Assembly: GCA_963837755.1 (NCBI GenBank)
Contig: CAWIOP010000002.1
Span: forward strand, 558,001 to 622,000
Source: JADGHX01 sp963837755
GTDB lineage: Bacteria; Pseudomonadota; Gammaproteobacteria; Steroidobacterales; Steroidobacteraceae
DNA length: 64,000 nt
Direction: 5' to 3'
In this document: piece after piece, positions 42,203 to 53,881 of the stretch
Layout of the letters: each line of letters starts with the position of its first letter
How positions within the stretch are numbered: position 1 is the stretch's first letter
Translations under genes and position numbers: made by a program
Notes under the pieces: generated by a model
Told to the model about the DNA's origin: nothing
Seen by the model: the letters and a program-made list of their open reading frames with translations, nothing else
The model's database searches: none

Positions 42203-43549
42203 ATGATCGGCTACTACTTCCGCCTGGCGCTGGCGAGCTTTCGCCGCAATCCCGGCCTCACCGCGCTCATGGTCATGGCCATCGCGGTGGGCATCGGCGT
42301 GTGCGTGATGGCGATGACCATCTACCACAGCATGTCGGGCAACCCCATCTGGTGGAAGAGCGACCAGCTCTACGCCGCGACCCTGGACAACTGGTCGGTC
42401 ACGGAGCCCGCTGACGACAGGCGCCCGACCCTGCCGCCCGACCAGATCACCTACCGGGACGCGCAAGCCCTGCGCCGATCCGACATCCCAAAGCACACTG
42501 TCGTCATGTACCGGACGGCCGGCGTGATCTCGGGCCAGGGACCGAATGGCGCCATCGCGCCCCTCAATGCCGCAACCCGCGTGACGACCGGTGATTTCTT
42601 CCGGATGTTCGATGTGCCCTTCCGCTACGGACGCGGCTGGGATGCGAAGGCGGACGCGGACCCGCAACCCGTGCTGGTGCTGTCTGCCGAGATGAACAAC
42701 CGGCTCTTTGGTGGCACCGATAGCGTCGGGCGAACGTTGCGCTGGAACGATCGCGAGTTCCGCATCATCGGCGTGCTCGATGACTGGCAGCCGATGCCGA
42801 GGTTCTATGACCTGAACAGTGGAGCATTCGTCTCGCCGGAGGACGTCTATATTCCCTGGCAATGGGGCGAGACGCTGGAGCTGCCCGCGTACGGCAGCAG
42901 CAACTGCTGGAAACCGGACGTCAAGTCGTTCAAGGACCTGCTCGTCTCCGAATGCGTGTGGATACAGGCCTGGGTCGAGTTGCCGAACGGCACGGCCCGC
43001 GCGCGCATGCAGGCATTCCTCGACGCCTATACCGACAACGAGCGTCGCGCGGGCCGCTTTGCCCGCCCCCGCAACAACCGACTGACCGACGTCGAGCAGT
43101 GGCTGAAGGACCAGCAAGTGGTCCAGAGCGACAACCGCGTGCTCGTGGGCCTTTCGTTCACGTTCCTCACCGTGTGCCTCATCAATACCGTGGGGCTGTT
43201 GCTCGCAAAGTTCCTGAACGGCGCGTCGATCGCCGGCGTGCGCCGGGCGCTCGGCGCGAGCCGGCGTGATCTGTTCCTGCAGCACATGGTCGAGGTCGGC
43301 GTGATCGCCTGCTTCGGCGCCCTCTTCGGCCTCGGCCTCGGCGCTCTTGGTCTCAAGGGCTTCCGGGCGCTTTACGAGCTGAACTCGAAGTTCGGCGGCA
43401 GTGGGGGCCTGCAAGCGCTGGCCCATATCGACCATGCCAGCGTGCTGATCGCCATCGTGTTCGCGCTGATCGCCACGTTCGCGGCGGGCATCTATCCGGC
43501 CTGGCGCATCGGCCGCATTCAGCCGGCCGTGTACCTCAAAAACCAGTAA
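42203..43549 (+). CDS. FtsX/MacB-type ABC permease, first of two
   Basis: A 448-residue permease with the MacB topology. One N-terminal helix (LTALMVMAIAVGIGVCVMAM) is followed by a large periplasmic MacB_PCD-like domain (about residues 40-305) and three C-terminal helices, with the FtsX signature IAGVRRALGASRRDLFLQHM. The last helix ends AAGIYPAWRIGRIQPAVYLK, typical of MacB. ATG 42203 is preferred to GTG 42188. The periplasmic domain contains two Cys (SSNCWKPD, SECVWIQ) that might form a disulfide. Confidence 0.88.
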   Translation: MIGYYFRLALASFRRNPGLTALMVMAIAVGIGVCVMAMTIYHSMSGNPIWWKSDQLYAATLDNWSVTEPADDRRPTLPPDQITYRDAQALRRSDIPKHTVVMYRTAGVISGQGPNGAIAPLNAATRVTTGDFFRMFDVPFRYGRGWDAKADADPQPVLVLSAEMNNRLFGGTDSVGRTLRWNDREFRIIGVLDDWQPMPRFYDLNSGAFVSPEDVYIPWQWGETLELPAYGSSNCWKPDVKSFKDLLVSECVWIQAWVELPNGTARARMQAFLDAYTDNERRAGRFARPRNNRLTDVEQWLKDQQVVQSDNRVLVGLSFTFLTVCLINTVGLLLAKFLNGASIAGVRRALGASRRDLFLQHMVEVGVIACFGALFGLGLGALGLKGFRALYELNSKFGGSGGLQALAHIDHASVLIAIVFALIATFAAGIYPAWRIGRIQPAVYLKNQ

Positions 43550-43568
43550 ACCCGGGAGCAAGCAAACC

Positions 43569-44779
43569 ATGAGCGTTCCCTATCGTCCCATCCTCTCTGC
43601 GCTGCTGCGGAACCGGGCCGGCGCGCTGCTGGTCGCCCTGCAGATCTCCATCGCGCTCGCCGTGCTGGTGAATGCGGTCTACATCGTCAAACTGCGTGTG
43701 GATCGCATCGGCAGGCCGACCGGCATCGATGTCGAGAATATCTTCGTGGTCTCCAGCACTGGCTTCACGCGGGACTTCAACTACGCCGCCACGCTCGAAG
43801 AAGACCTCACTTACCTGCGCCGTTTGCCTGGCGCAACAGGCGCCACTCCCGTGAATGCCGTGCCGTTGAGTGGCGGTGGCAGCTCCACGGTACTCATGCA
43901 GAGACCGGACATGGAGGCGGGCGTGAAGTCCTACAACTACTTCATGGTCGACGAAGATGGCATCAACGCGCTGGGTCTGCGCATGCTGGCAGGCCGATGG
44001 TTTCGCCAGGACGAGATCGAACCGCCGCCTGCCACGGCGCAAGACGTCTACGCAGCCCGGATCGTCGTCACCAAAGCGTTGGCTGACGAGCTCTTCCCGA
44101 ATGACGATGCTCTCGGCAAAACGGTGTACATGATCCAGGGCCGGCCGGTGGTCATCATCGGCATCGTGGAACACATGCTCGGCGCCTGGCTCATGCGGAA
44201 AAACGCTGAGCAGGTGTACTACATTCCCCGCAAGCCATACGGCCCGAGCGTGCGCTATCTCGTGCGCACGCAAGCCGGACAGCGAGACAACCTGATGAGT
44301 AAGGTGGAAGCGGAACTGAGCACGCTGAACCGCGGACGTTCCATCGACTTCGTGCGCACGCTGGAGCTGTACAAGAACAGAAGCTACCTCGCGGACCGCA
44401 ACATGGGCATCTTTCTCGTCGTCACCACCACGCTGCTGCTGGCGATTACCTGCCTCGGCATCTTCGGGCTCGCCACGTTCAACGTGAGCACACGCACGAA
44501 ACAGATCGGCACGCGGCGGGCCGTGGGCGCGCGCCGCGGCGACATCGTGCGGCACTTTCTGGTGGAGAACTGGATGATCAGTACGGGCGGCGTTCTCGTC
44601 GGCTGCGTGCTGGCCCTGGCAGCCGGCCACTGGCTGTCGCTGGAGTATGAGCTCCCCCGAGTGGATCTCTACTACCTCGTCGGCGGCGTGCTCGCATTGT
44701 GGGCACTGGGAGTCGGGGCGGCATGGCAGCCAGCCCGGCGCGCGGCGAAGATCTCGCCCGCAATCGCCACCCGCACGGC

Positions 44780-44783
<4 letters not shown>
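43569..44783 (+). CDS. FtsX/MacB-type ABC permease, second of two
   Basis: A 404-residue permease paralogous to the preceding one, 19 bp downstream. The first helix is GALLVALQISIALAVLVNAV, then a periplasmic domain and three helices, with TKQIGTRRAVGARRGDIVRH as FtsX signature and GVGAAWQPARRAAKISPAIA at the end. Sequence differs enough from the first to suggest fixed heterodimer roles. Its stop (TGA 44781) overlaps a GTG that may start the response regulator, linking pump and regulator in one operon. Confidence 0.88.
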
Positions 44784-46269
<1,486 letters not shown>

Positions 46270-46270
<1 letters not shown>

Positions 46271-47631
46271 TGACACCGCGCCTGTCCCTGGCGGGACGCG
46301 TTGCGGTGGCCATGGTGCTGGCCATGTCGATCGTCGCGGGCGGTCTCGCGCTGTGCCTGCAATGGCTTGCACCCAATCTGGCCATCCCGCTTGCCTTGGC
46401 CATCTGCCTGCCGATCTCGCTGTGGCTCGGCAAACGCGCCACGCAGCCGTGGACGAGCGTCGTGATGGCGCTGAAAGACGGCGTCGCCAGCCTCTCGGAT
46501 CACGACTTCAGCATCTCCATCGCGCGCGGCGCCAACGACGAGCTGGGCGAGCTCGTGGCCGCCTACAATTCGCTGGGCTCGGTGCTGCGCCGGGAGCGGC
46601 TCGACCTTCACCAGCGCGAGCTGATGCTGGACACGGTCATCCAGACCTCGCCGCTCGCCCTCGTGCTCGCGAACGCGGCCGAACGCATCGTCTTCAGCAA
46701 CATCGCCGCCCGCCAGCTCCTGCACGGAGGCCGCAAACTGGAAGGCCTCGACTTCGGCGCGGTGCTGGAGCAAGCCCCTGGGCCCTTGCGCGAAGCCATC
46801 GCCGGCGGCACAGACACGTTGTTCACCGTGCAGGAAGGCGCCGAGGCGAACACGTTTCACGTCTCCCAGCGCCGCTTCGTGCTCAACGCCCAATCGCACA
46901 AGCTCGTGCTGCTGAAGCAGCTCACGCGCGAGATGGCGGCACAGGAAGTGGCCGTGTGGAAAAAAGTGATCCGCGTCATCGCGCACGAGCTGAACAACTC
47001 GCTGGCGCCGATCTCCTCGCTCGCCAACTCCGGCCTCATGCTGACGCGCGCATCGAACGGTGCGCAAAACGCCTCCGACACCACGCCTTCGCCGCAGGCC
47101 GCACGCCTCGAACGCGTCTTCACCACCATCGCCGACCGCGCCGCGCATCTCGCCACGTTCATCGACGGCTACGCCCGCTTCGCCAAACTCCCGAAGCCAC
47201 GCAGGGCCACCCTCGAATGGCGCCAGCTCATCGGCCGCCTCGAAGGCGCCACCCCCTTCCACCTCGCCGCCCCGCTGCCAGCAGGCCCCGTCACGCTCGA
47301 CGCCACTCAACTCGAGCAGGTGATGATCAACCTGCTGAAGAACGCCGCCGAATCCGGCTCCCCGGCAGACGCAATCGAGGTGGCTGTGCGAAACGCCGCG
47401 GACGGCTGGCTCATCGAAGTGGCCGACCGCGGCACCGGCCTGAGCGAAGACGCGCTGCGCGACGCGCTGATTCCCTTCTACTCAACGAAACCCTCCGGCA
47501 CCGGGCTCGGCCTGACGCTGTGCCGGGAAATCGTAGAAGCCCACGGCGGCCGACTGAGCATCGCGAATCGCGCAGGCGGCGGCGCCGTGATCGGCCTCTG
47601 GTTACCCCGCGTCCCCGAAGAACCTCTGTGA
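46270..47631 (+). CDS. Sensor histidine kinase, NtrB/NtrY-like
   Basis: Membrane sensor of 453 residues, partner of the preceding regulator. Two N-terminal helices (VAVAMVLAMSIVAGGLALCL and LAIPLALAICLPISLWLG) enclose almost no periplasmic loop, so the signal is probably membranous or cytoplasmic. A HAMP-like segment and a PAS domain (TVIQTSPLALVLANAAERIV) follow. The H-box is RVIAHELNNSLAPISSL, then N-box QVMINLLKNAAE, G1 DRGTGLSE and G2 GTGLGLTLCREIVEAHGG. ATG overlaps the regulator stop. Confidence 0.92.
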
Positions 47632-47874
47632 GTGAGCCACCGCGCGCGACTCAACCCGTTCAAGCGCTGCGCACGGACATCGCCCCATGCCGGGCGTGCA
47701 GCGACAGACGACCACGATTGGAATGAAGACGATCAAACGCGGCGCGTCCGTCGTGGAGTGCGCGCGCCAGGGCTCAACACAAGCTTCGGCACGTGGCGCG
47801 GCACCAGCCGGGGCACCACGAAGGGCCCCGAAACGCCGCGCCGGCCTGTGAGGTGCGGCACGGCGCGCCAGGGC

Positions 47875-48801
47875 CTATTTCTTTTTCCTGGGGCGGGCCG
47901 CCGCGGGCTTCGCCCGACTCAACTGCTTGCTGAAGTTCTTCAGATACTTCGAGAACTCCTTGCCGAGCTGCGGATGCGCCATGGCGTATTCCACAGTGGC
48001 CTGCAGATAACCGAGCTTGCTGCCGCAGTCGTAGCGCTTGCCGGCGAAACGGTACGCATACACCGCTTCTTCACTCATGAGCGCCGCGATGCCGTCGGTG
48101 AGCTGTATCTCGCCGCCCGAGCCCTTGCCAATGCGCTCCAGGTGCTCGAACACCGCAGGCGTGAGCACATAGCGCCCGACCACCGCGAGGTTCGATGGCG
48201 CCTCGGACGGCTTGGGCTTCTCGACGATGCTGCGAATGCGGCTGGTGGCCGAGTTCGGCGCCTCGACCTCGACGATGCCGTAACGCTCCGTGTCTTTGTG
48301 AGGCACGAGCTCGCAGCCCAGCACGCTGGAGCGCTTGGAGGAGTAGACGTCGGCCATCTGCTTGAGGCACGCCACGTCGCTGCGAATGAGATCGTCGGCG
48401 AGGTGCACGAAGAACGGCTCCGAGCCCACCGCCGGCTGCGCGCACAGCACCGCGTGGCCGAGCCCCAGCGGCTCCGGCTGGCGAATGTAGATGCAGGCCG
48501 CGTATGACGGCAGCACGCTGCGAATCTGGTTGAGCAGGTCGCTCTTGCCCTGCTGTTCGAGGATGTGCTCGAGCTCCTTGTCGGAGTCGAAGTGATCTTC
48601 GATGGCCCGCTTGGAGGCGCCGGTGATGAACACGAGCCGGCTTGCGCCCGCCGCCAGCGCCTCTTCCACGGCGTACTGGATGAGCGGCTTGTCGACGACT
48701 GGCAGCATCTCTTTGGGACTGGCCTTGGTCGCAGGCAAAAAACGCGTACCGCGACCGGCGACCGGGAACACTGCCGTGCGGATCGGAGACTTTAAACTCA
48801 T
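47875..48801 (-). CDS. galU: UTP-glucose-1-phosphate uridylyltransferase GalU
   Basis: Makes UDP-glucose for envelope polysaccharides, 308 residues. The nucleotide-binding motif is AGRGTRFLPATKASPKEMLP. VDKPLIQYAVEEALAAGASR, the LGLGHAVLCAQP catalytic segment and the sugar-binding IVEKPKP and GGEIQLTDGIAAL are all standard. The C-terminal tail is Lys/Arg/Ala-rich (AKPAAARPRKKK). ATG 48801. It converges with the histidine kinase across about 240 bp that show no gene. Confidence 0.95.
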   Translation of the reverse strand: MSLKSPIRTAVFPVAGRGTRFLPATKASPKEMLPVVDKPLIQYAVEEALAAGASRLVFITGASKRAIEDHFDSDKELEHILEQQGKSDLLNQIRSVLPSYAACIYIRQPEPLGLGHAVLCAQPAVGSEPFFVHLADDLIRSDVACLKQMADVYSSKRSSVLGCELVPHKDTERYGIVEVEAPNSATSRIRSIVEKPKPSEAPSNLAVVGRYVLTPAVFEHLERIGKGSGGEIQLTDGIAALMSEEAVYAYRFAGKRYDCGSKLGYLQATVEYAMAHPQLGKEFSKYLKNFSKQLSRAKPAAARPRKKK

Positions 48802-48957
48802 CGAGCCCTCCTCGTGCCAAACGGGCGGGCGCAGTGTAAAGCGGCCCGCATGAGGGCGCATGACAAGCAACACACAGACCTGACGTGCTCTTGAGACGCG
48901 TGCCGGGGTTTGACTGCGTCAGGGCGCACTCTCGACGCGGTGCCGGAGCCCGGGCCA

Positions 48958-48986
48958 CGCCGGCCGGGCGCTACACCCGGCCGGCG
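48958..48986 (-). terminator. GC-rich hairpin after the ComEA-like gene
   Basis: An 11-bp perfect stem (CGCCGGCCGGG / CCCGGCCGGCG) with a seven-base loop lies 12 bp after the comEA-like stop on the minus strand. There is no T run, so it may be an RNA-stabilising hairpin rather than a full intrinsic terminator. Confidence 0.5.
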
Positions 48987-48998
48987 CGGCTGCCACCC

Positions 48999-49388
48999 TC
49001 AGTGCCTGGGGGCGGGCTTCGTTTCGGGCTTCGCGACGGCCTTGCTGTCTGCCCGCGCCACGGTTCGGGCATCCGCCCTGGTGGCCGGCTTACCCTCCCC
49101 GCGCGCGCCCCCGCCGCCCTCCACTCGCAGCAACTCCCGGTTCGAATCGATCACCTTCTGTGGAAGGTTTTTCACGAGCGCCAGATCGTCCACGGACCTG
49201 AACGGGCCGTGCTCGTTTCGATAGGCCACGATGGCCTGCGCACGCGCCGGACCGACACCGTTCAGTTCCTTCGCGAGCGTGCTCGCGTCGGCGGTGTTGA
49301 TGTCGACGGGACCGCCCCAGGCGGCCAGCGGAGCGAGCAGGGACAGAGCGAGACCGGTGGACAGAAGCATCGAAGGGATGAATCGCAT
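48999..49388 (-). CDS. ComEA-like helix-hairpin-helix protein
   Basis: A 129-residue exported protein. The signal peptide is MRFIPSMLLSTGLALSLLAP. The HhH domain DINTADASTLAKELNGVGPA with RAQAIVAYRNEHGPFRSVDD binds DNA in ComEA, the periplasmic receptor of transformation. Here the C terminus is extended by a charged Ala/Lys tail (ATRADARTVARADSKAVA). DNA uptake is a reasonable role, but short ComEA-like proteins are common in organisms not known to be competent. Confidence 0.85.
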   Translation of the reverse strand: MRFIPSMLLSTGLALSLLAPLAAWGGPVDINTADASTLAKELNGVGPARAQAIVAYRNEHGPFRSVDDLALVKNLPQKVIDSNRELLRVEGGGGARGEGKPATRADARTVARADSKAVAKPETKPAPRH

Positions 49389-49513
49389 GATGAGCCTCCT
49401 TGGCTTGTCGTGCGGCGACAATCGCCGCGCCGGGGAGACTAGGGATGTGCGAACGCACGGCCCACGGCCGTGCCTGGTGCAAACGTGCAGTTTCAACGCT
49501 TGCTTTTCCGACG

Positions 49514-49640
49514 GGGCGTAGCCACGCGCCAGTCCAGGCGGCAAAAACCACGTTTTTTGCCGCCGGAAACGAAGCTACTGTCCGAAAAAAGCGCCGCAGG
49601 CGGCTTTTTTCCAGTGAAAAAGGCGACTTTTTTCCAATGA
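49514..49640 (-). repeat. Structured repeat copy A, acting as lapB terminator
   Basis: Read on the minus strand this 127-bp element starts right after the lapB stop and matches copy B (61630-61735) along its length: TTGGAAAAA-GTCGCC, then GGCGC-TTTTT-CGGACAG-AGCTTCGTTT, a G/C hairpin with A and T runs, and GGCTACGCCC at the end. It contains the hairpin GCCGCCTGCGGC followed by six T, an efficient-looking terminator for lapB. Copy A has about 20 bp more than B in the first hairpin. Confidence 0.75.
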
Positions 49641-49641
49641 A

Positions 49642-50793
49642 CTAGCTGCCGCGCTCGACCCACTTGAACACGGCCGGCCGCAACGTGTCCCACGCGCGGC
49701 ACTTCGGGCACCGCCAGTACCAGCCCACGCTGCTCAACCCACAGTCGTCGCACTGATAGCGCCCGCCGGAATCGCTGATGCGCGTGAGCAGCGCGCCGAT
49801 GGCTTTGGTCTGCGCCGGCGTGGGCTGCGCGCCCGCAAGCTCCGGCAACTGTTGCGCGCTCAGCGTTGGCAGCGCAGTGGCGAGCAGCCACGCGAGCTGG
49901 CGCTCGCTCACGCGCCCGGTGCCCTGAAGACGCTTCGTGAGCGCCTCGACGATGCCCGAGTCCCCAAGCTGGCTTGCGATGGCGAGCACACGCGGAATGA
50001 TCTCCAGCGCAAGCGACGGCGCCGCTTCGAGCGCCGAGAGGTATGAGTTGAGCGCGCCACGCAGATCGCCCACCGACTCCGTGATGCGCGCGGCAAGTAT
50101 GCCTGCACGCGCGAGTTGCCCATCGTGCGTGCAAACCTGATTCAGCAGCACCTGCGCGCGCTCGCAGTCGCCCTGGAGCAGCGCCTGCTCCGACAGCTCG
50201 CACAGGTAATGCGCGGCCACGCGCTTGCGTTCGGCCTGCAGCGCCGCCGGCAGCTCGTGAAAGATCTTCAGCGCGTTCGGCCAATCCATCTGCTGCTCGT
50301 AGATGCGCAGCAGGTGCTCGAGCGCATCGTCCCGAAACTCGCGCGAAGCGCAGAGCTCTTCGAACAGGCGTTCGGCGCGGTCCATGAGGCCGGCGCTCAG
50401 GTAGTCGAGGCCGAGAGCGAAGGCGGCCTTGTCCCGCAGCGACGGGGTGCCGTGCTCGCGCAGGCGTGTATGCAGGGCGATGGCGCGGTCTACCTCGCCC
50501 CGCCGCCTGAAGAGGCTGCCCAGCGCGAATTGAATCTCGGCCGCATCGGTGTCGATGCCGGCCTGCGCTGCGTCACTGTCGCGCGTGTCCACATCGGCCA
50601 TGCGCGCGAACACTTCGGCGGCGCGATCGATGCGATCGTTGATGAGGTGATCGAGGCCGATGTAGTAGTCCCGCGGCAGGCGCACGGTGCGCGCGGCGGC
50701 GCTGCGTCGGCCCATGTACCAGGCCGCGATGCCAACCGCGATGAATGCGAGCCCCAGGAGAAATGGCGGCAGGTTGATCACGACCGCAAGCAT
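49642..50793 (-). CDS. lapB: Lipopolysaccharide assembly protein LapB (YciM)
   Basis: Inner-membrane TPR protein that directs FtsH proteolysis of LpxC and so limits LPS synthesis, 383 residues. It has an N-terminal helix (LPPFLLGLAFIAVGIAAWYM), then DYYIGLDHLINDRIDRAAEV and repeated TPR units (RRRGEVDRAIALHTRLRE, LGLDYLSAGLMDRAERLFEE). The C-terminal rubredoxin-like metal site is YQCDDCG and WRCPKCRAWDT. LapA is not seen next to it; ihfB lies directly upstream. Confidence 0.95.
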   Translation of the reverse strand: MLAVVINLPPFLLGLAFIAVGIAAWYMGRRSAAARTVRLPRDYYIGLDHLINDRIDRAAEVFARMADVDTRDSDAAQAGIDTDAAEIQFALGSLFRRRGEVDRAIALHTRLREHGTPSLRDKAAFALGLDYLSAGLMDRAERLFEELCASREFRDDALEHLLRIYEQQMDWPNALKIFHELPAALQAERKRVAAHYLCELSEQALLQGDCERAQVLLNQVCTHDGQLARAGILAARITESVGDLRGALNSYLSALEAAPSLALEIIPRVLAIASQLGDSGIVEALTKRLQGTGRVSERQLAWLLATALPTLSAQQLPELAGAQPTPAQTKAIGALLTRISDSGGRYQCDDCGLSSVGWYWRCPKCRAWDTLRPAVFKWVERGS

Positions 50794-50891
50794 GCCGCAT
50801 CCGGGGCCGCTGAAGCGACCCCGCGCTCAAAGTTCAGTGAGCCGTGTCTCGCATGGCGAGCGCACGGAAATGGGACAGGACGGAAGGTGCG

Positions 50892-51194
50892 CTAGTCGCG
50901 AATCGGCCGGCCGGCGCCGTCGTTCACGCGCTCGCGCAGGTCTTTGCCTGGCTTGAAGTGCGGCACGTACTTGCCGGAGAGCGCCACGGCCTCGCCGGTT
51001 TTCGGATTGCGCCCCTGGCGGGGCGGCCTGAAGTGCAGCGAGAAGCTGCCAAAGCCGCGAATCTCGATGCGTTCCCCGGCCGAGAGGGCATCGCTCATGA
51101 TTTCCAGAATCTGCTTCAACGCCAGCTCCACGTCCTTGGCTGGCAGGTGCTTCTGCTTGGCCGTAATGATCTCGATGAGTTCCGACTTCGTCAT
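50892..51194 (-). CDS. ihfB: Integration host factor subunit beta
   Basis: DNA-bending architectural protein, 100 residues. MTKSELIEIITAKQKHLPAK opens the protein. The DNA-intercalating arm is RGFGSFSLHFRPPRQGRNPK with the conserved Pro, and GKYVPHFKPGKDLRERV closes it. Position downstream of rpsA is universal in gammaproteobacteria. IHF would be a natural cofactor for the sigma-54 promoter at 40.1 kb. Confidence 0.97.
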   Translation of the reverse strand: MTKSELIEIITAKQKHLPAKDVELALKQILEIMSDALSAGERIEIRGFGSFSLHFRPPRQGRNPKTGEAVALSGKYVPHFKPGKDLRERVNDGAGRPIRD

Positions 51195-51300
51195 GTCTCG
51201 CCCTTCGGACCCTGCAGAACCCATGGCTTGGGCCCCTCCCGCAGCCGGCGAATCGGCGGGGCGTTGCGGCCCCGCCGACATCCGGTTGCTCCAGTTCGGC

Positions 51301-52983
51301 TTAGTTACGATCGCCGCCGCCAATCTGCTCCTTCAACAGGTCGCCGAGGCTCGTGCCACTCGATGACGCGTCGGAAGAGCGATAGCTCTGCACGGCTTCC
51401 GCCTCCTCGTGCATTTCCTTTGCCTTGATGGACAGCGAAATGGTGCGGGTCTTGCGGTCTACGCCAGTGAACTTGGCTTCGATCTCCTCGCCTTCCCTCA
51501 GCACGGTGCGCGCATCTTCCACGCGATCGCGGGCGAGCTCCGAGGCACGCAGCTGGCCTTCGACACCGTTGCCGAGGTCGATGACCGCGCCGCGCGCGTC
51601 CACTTCCTTGACGGTGCCGCGGACGATGGTGCCCTTGGGGTTCTCGGCGATGTAGGCCGAGAAAGGATCCTTGGCGAGCTGCTTGACACCCAGGGAGATG
51701 CGCTCGCGTTCCGGATCGATGGACAGGACCATCGCCTCGAGCTGCTGGCCCTTCTGGTAATTGCGCACGGCCTCTTCGCCGGGCACGTCCCAGGAGATGT
51801 CGGAAAGGTGCACCAGGCCGTCGATGTTGCCCGGCAGGCCGATGAAGATGCCGAAGTCGGTGATGGACTTGATGACGCCCGACACCTTGTCGCCGCGGTT
51901 GTAGTTCTCGGCGAACTCCTTCCACGGGTTGGACTGGCACTGCTTGAGGCCCAGCGAGATGCGACGACGCTCTTCGTCCACATCCAGCACCATGACTTCG
52001 ACTTCCTGGCCGGTGTGGACCACCTTGGCCGGGTTGACGTTCTTGTTGGTCCAGTCCATCTCGGAAACGTGGACGAGGCCTTCCACGCCATCCTCGATCT
52101 CGACGAACGCGCCGTAGTCGGCAATGTTCGTGACCTTGCCGAACACCCGCGTGTGCGGCGGGTAGCGGCGGGAAATGTTCTCCCACGGATCCGCCCCGAG
52201 CTGCTTCAAACCCAGGCTGACGCGCGAACGCTCGCGGTCGAACTTGAGGATGCGCACGTCGATCTCGTCGCCGACCTTGACGACTTCCGACGGATGCTTG
52301 ACGCGCTTCCACGCCATGTCGGTGATGTGCAGCAGGCCGTCGATGCCGCCGAGGTCGACGAACGCACCGTAGTCGGTGAGGTTCTTGACCGTGCCGCGCA
52401 CGACTGCGCCTTCCTGCAGGTTATCCATGAGCGCGCTGCGCTCTGCGGAGAACTCCTGCTCGACGACGGCACGGCGTGACACCACGACGTTATTGCGCTT
52501 CTGGTCGAGCTTGATGACCTTGAACTCGAGCGGCTTGTTCTCGAGGTACGAGGTGTCGCGCACCGGGCGCACGTCGACGAGCGAGCCTGGCAGGAACGCG
52601 CGGACATTCTCGATCTCCACCGTGAAGCCGCCCTTGACGCGGCCGGTGATGACGCCGCTGACGATCTCGGCATTGTTGAAGGCGGTCTCGAGGCGCGTCC
52701 AGGTGCGGGCGCGCTTGGCCTTCTCGCGGGAGAGGCGGGTTTCCCCGGTGCCGTCTTCCACGGAGTCGAGCGCAACCTCGACTTCATCGCCCGTCTTGAC
52801 CTCGAGCTCGCCCCGTTCGTTCTTGAACTGGTCGATCGGGATCACGGCCTCGGACTTGAGGCCCACGTTGACGATGACGATGTCGTCGGTGACATCGACG
52901 ACGAGCCCGGTGAGGATCATCCCGGGACGGATGCGCTTGTTGGCGAGACTGTCTTCGAAAAGTTGAGCGAAACTTTCTGTCAT
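51301..52983 (-). CDS. rpsA: Ribosomal protein S1
   Basis: 560-residue RNA-binding ribosomal protein needed for translation initiation on structured or SD-poor messages. It has six S1 domains, each ending in a pattern like GDEIDVRILKFDRERSRVSL or GQEVEVMVLDVDEERRRISL. The start MTESFAQLFEDSLANKRIRP is standard, at ATG 52983. The C terminus ends in an acidic/Ser-rich tail. It lies between cmk and ihfB as in E. coli. Confidence 0.98.
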   Translation of the reverse strand: MTESFAQLFEDSLANKRIRPGMILTGLVVDVTDDIVIVNVGLKSEAVIPIDQFKNERGELEVKTGDEVEVALDSVEDGTGETRLSREKAKRARTWTRLETAFNNAEIVSGVITGRVKGGFTVEIENVRAFLPGSLVDVRPVRDTSYLENKPLEFKVIKLDQKRNNVVVSRRAVVEQEFSAERSALMDNLQEGAVVRGTVKNLTDYGAFVDLGGIDGLLHITDMAWKRVKHPSEVVKVGDEIDVRILKFDRERSRVSLGLKQLGADPWENISRRYPPHTRVFGKVTNIADYGAFVEIEDGVEGLVHVSEMDWTNKNVNPAKVVHTGQEVEVMVLDVDEERRRISLGLKQCQSNPWKEFAENYNRGDKVSGVIKSITDFGIFIGLPGNIDGLVHLSDISWDVPGEEAVRNYQKGQQLEAMVLSIDPERERISLGVKQLAKDPFSAYIAENPKGTIVRGTVKEVDARGAVIDLGNGVEGQLRASELARDRVEDARTVLREGEEIEAKFTGVDRKTRTISLSIKAKEMHEEAEAVQSYRSSDASSSGTSLGDLLKEQIGGGDRN

Positions 52984-53144
52984 ACCTTCACTTCGCGTGA
53001 GGCTGCGCCGCAGTGGGCGTGCTCTCACGCATGTACTGGACTTACGGTCCGTTCAAGCCCAGGCAGATGATTTTCAGCCGCGCAATCCTTGCCGGCCGCC
53101 TGTCGACACCCAAAATTCTCGCGTTCGAAAGCGCCGCGTCGCGC

Positions 53145-53825
53145 TCACACCCAGAGCGAGCGTTCGCGTCCCAACTCGAGCACCCGGTGAACCACCTGCT
53201 CTATGGTGAGCGCAGTGGAGTCGACCGTCTCGGCGTCGGGGGCGGGCTTCAAGGGCGCGACCGCGCGGGTCGTGTCTCTCAAATCCCGCTCGGCTATCTC
53301 GCGCGAAAGGGCGGGAAGGCTAACACCGGACCCCTTGTCTTTCAACTGCTTATAGCGCCGAAGGGCGCGCTCTGCGGCGCTCGCGGTGAGGAATATCTTC
53401 AGTTCGGCCGCCGGGAAGACCACCGTGCCCATGTCCCGGCCGTCCGCGACGAGCCCCGGAGGCTGCGCGAAGGCGTGCTGGCGGGCCAGAAGCGCCGCCC
53501 GCAGTGGCGGCCAGGCGGCCACACGCGAGGCACCGGCGCCGGCCGCTTCGGAGCGCAGCTCCGCCGTAACGTCGGTTCCGGCCAGGGTGACAAGCTCGCT
53601 GCCGTCGGGGCGCGTGCCAAAGGTCACATCCATGACCGCAGCCCACTTCGCGTGGCTGGCGACGTCGTCTGGGGCCAGGCCCCGGCGCACCCCTTCCAGC
53701 GCGGCCAGGCGGTAGAGCGCGCCGCTGTCGAGCAGGTGCCAACCGGCGTGGCGGGCCACCACCCGGGCGATGGTGCCCTTGCCGGAACCGCTGGGGCCGT
53801 CGATGGTGACAATGGGCACGTGCAT
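53145..53825 (-). CDS. cmk: Cytidylate kinase Cmk
   Basis: Phosphorylates CMP/dCMP, 226 residues. The P-loop is TIDGPSGSGKGTIARVVARH. The NMP-binding part contains LLDSGALYRLAAL, and the active Arg/Asp segment is GLVADGRDMGTVVFPAAELK. The lid region AERALRRYKQLKDKG and REIAERDLRDTTRAVAPLKP follow. ATG 53825. It is 161 bp upstream of rpsA and 56 bp downstream of aroA. Confidence 0.97.
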   Translation of the reverse strand: MHVPIVTIDGPSGSGKGTIARVVARHAGWHLLDSGALYRLAALEGVRRGLAPDDVASHAKWAAVMDVTFGTRPDGSELVTLAGTDVTAELRSEAAGAGASRVAAWPPLRAALLARQHAFAQPPGLVADGRDMGTVVFPAAELKIFLTASAAERALRRYKQLKDKGSGVSLPALSREIAERDLRDTTRAVAPLKPAPDAETVDSTALTIEQVVHRVLELGRERSLWV

Positions 53826-53881
53826 GTCAGGCCGATGGGCTCATGCAGGACGGTCTACGCAAAATGCGCGCCCGCGTCGAG

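Noticed and set aside
41627..43570. 647-codon open frame antisense to the ABC ATPase and permease
   Set aside because: Low-complexity His/Arg/Glu composition; spans two real genes on the other strand.
47632..48507. Open frame after the histidine kinase running antisense into galU
   Set aside because: No start context or family likeness; most of it is the complement of galU.
51409..52479. 356-codon open frame antisense to rpsA
   Set aside because: Shadow of the S1 repeats; repeated-looking only because S1 domains repeat.
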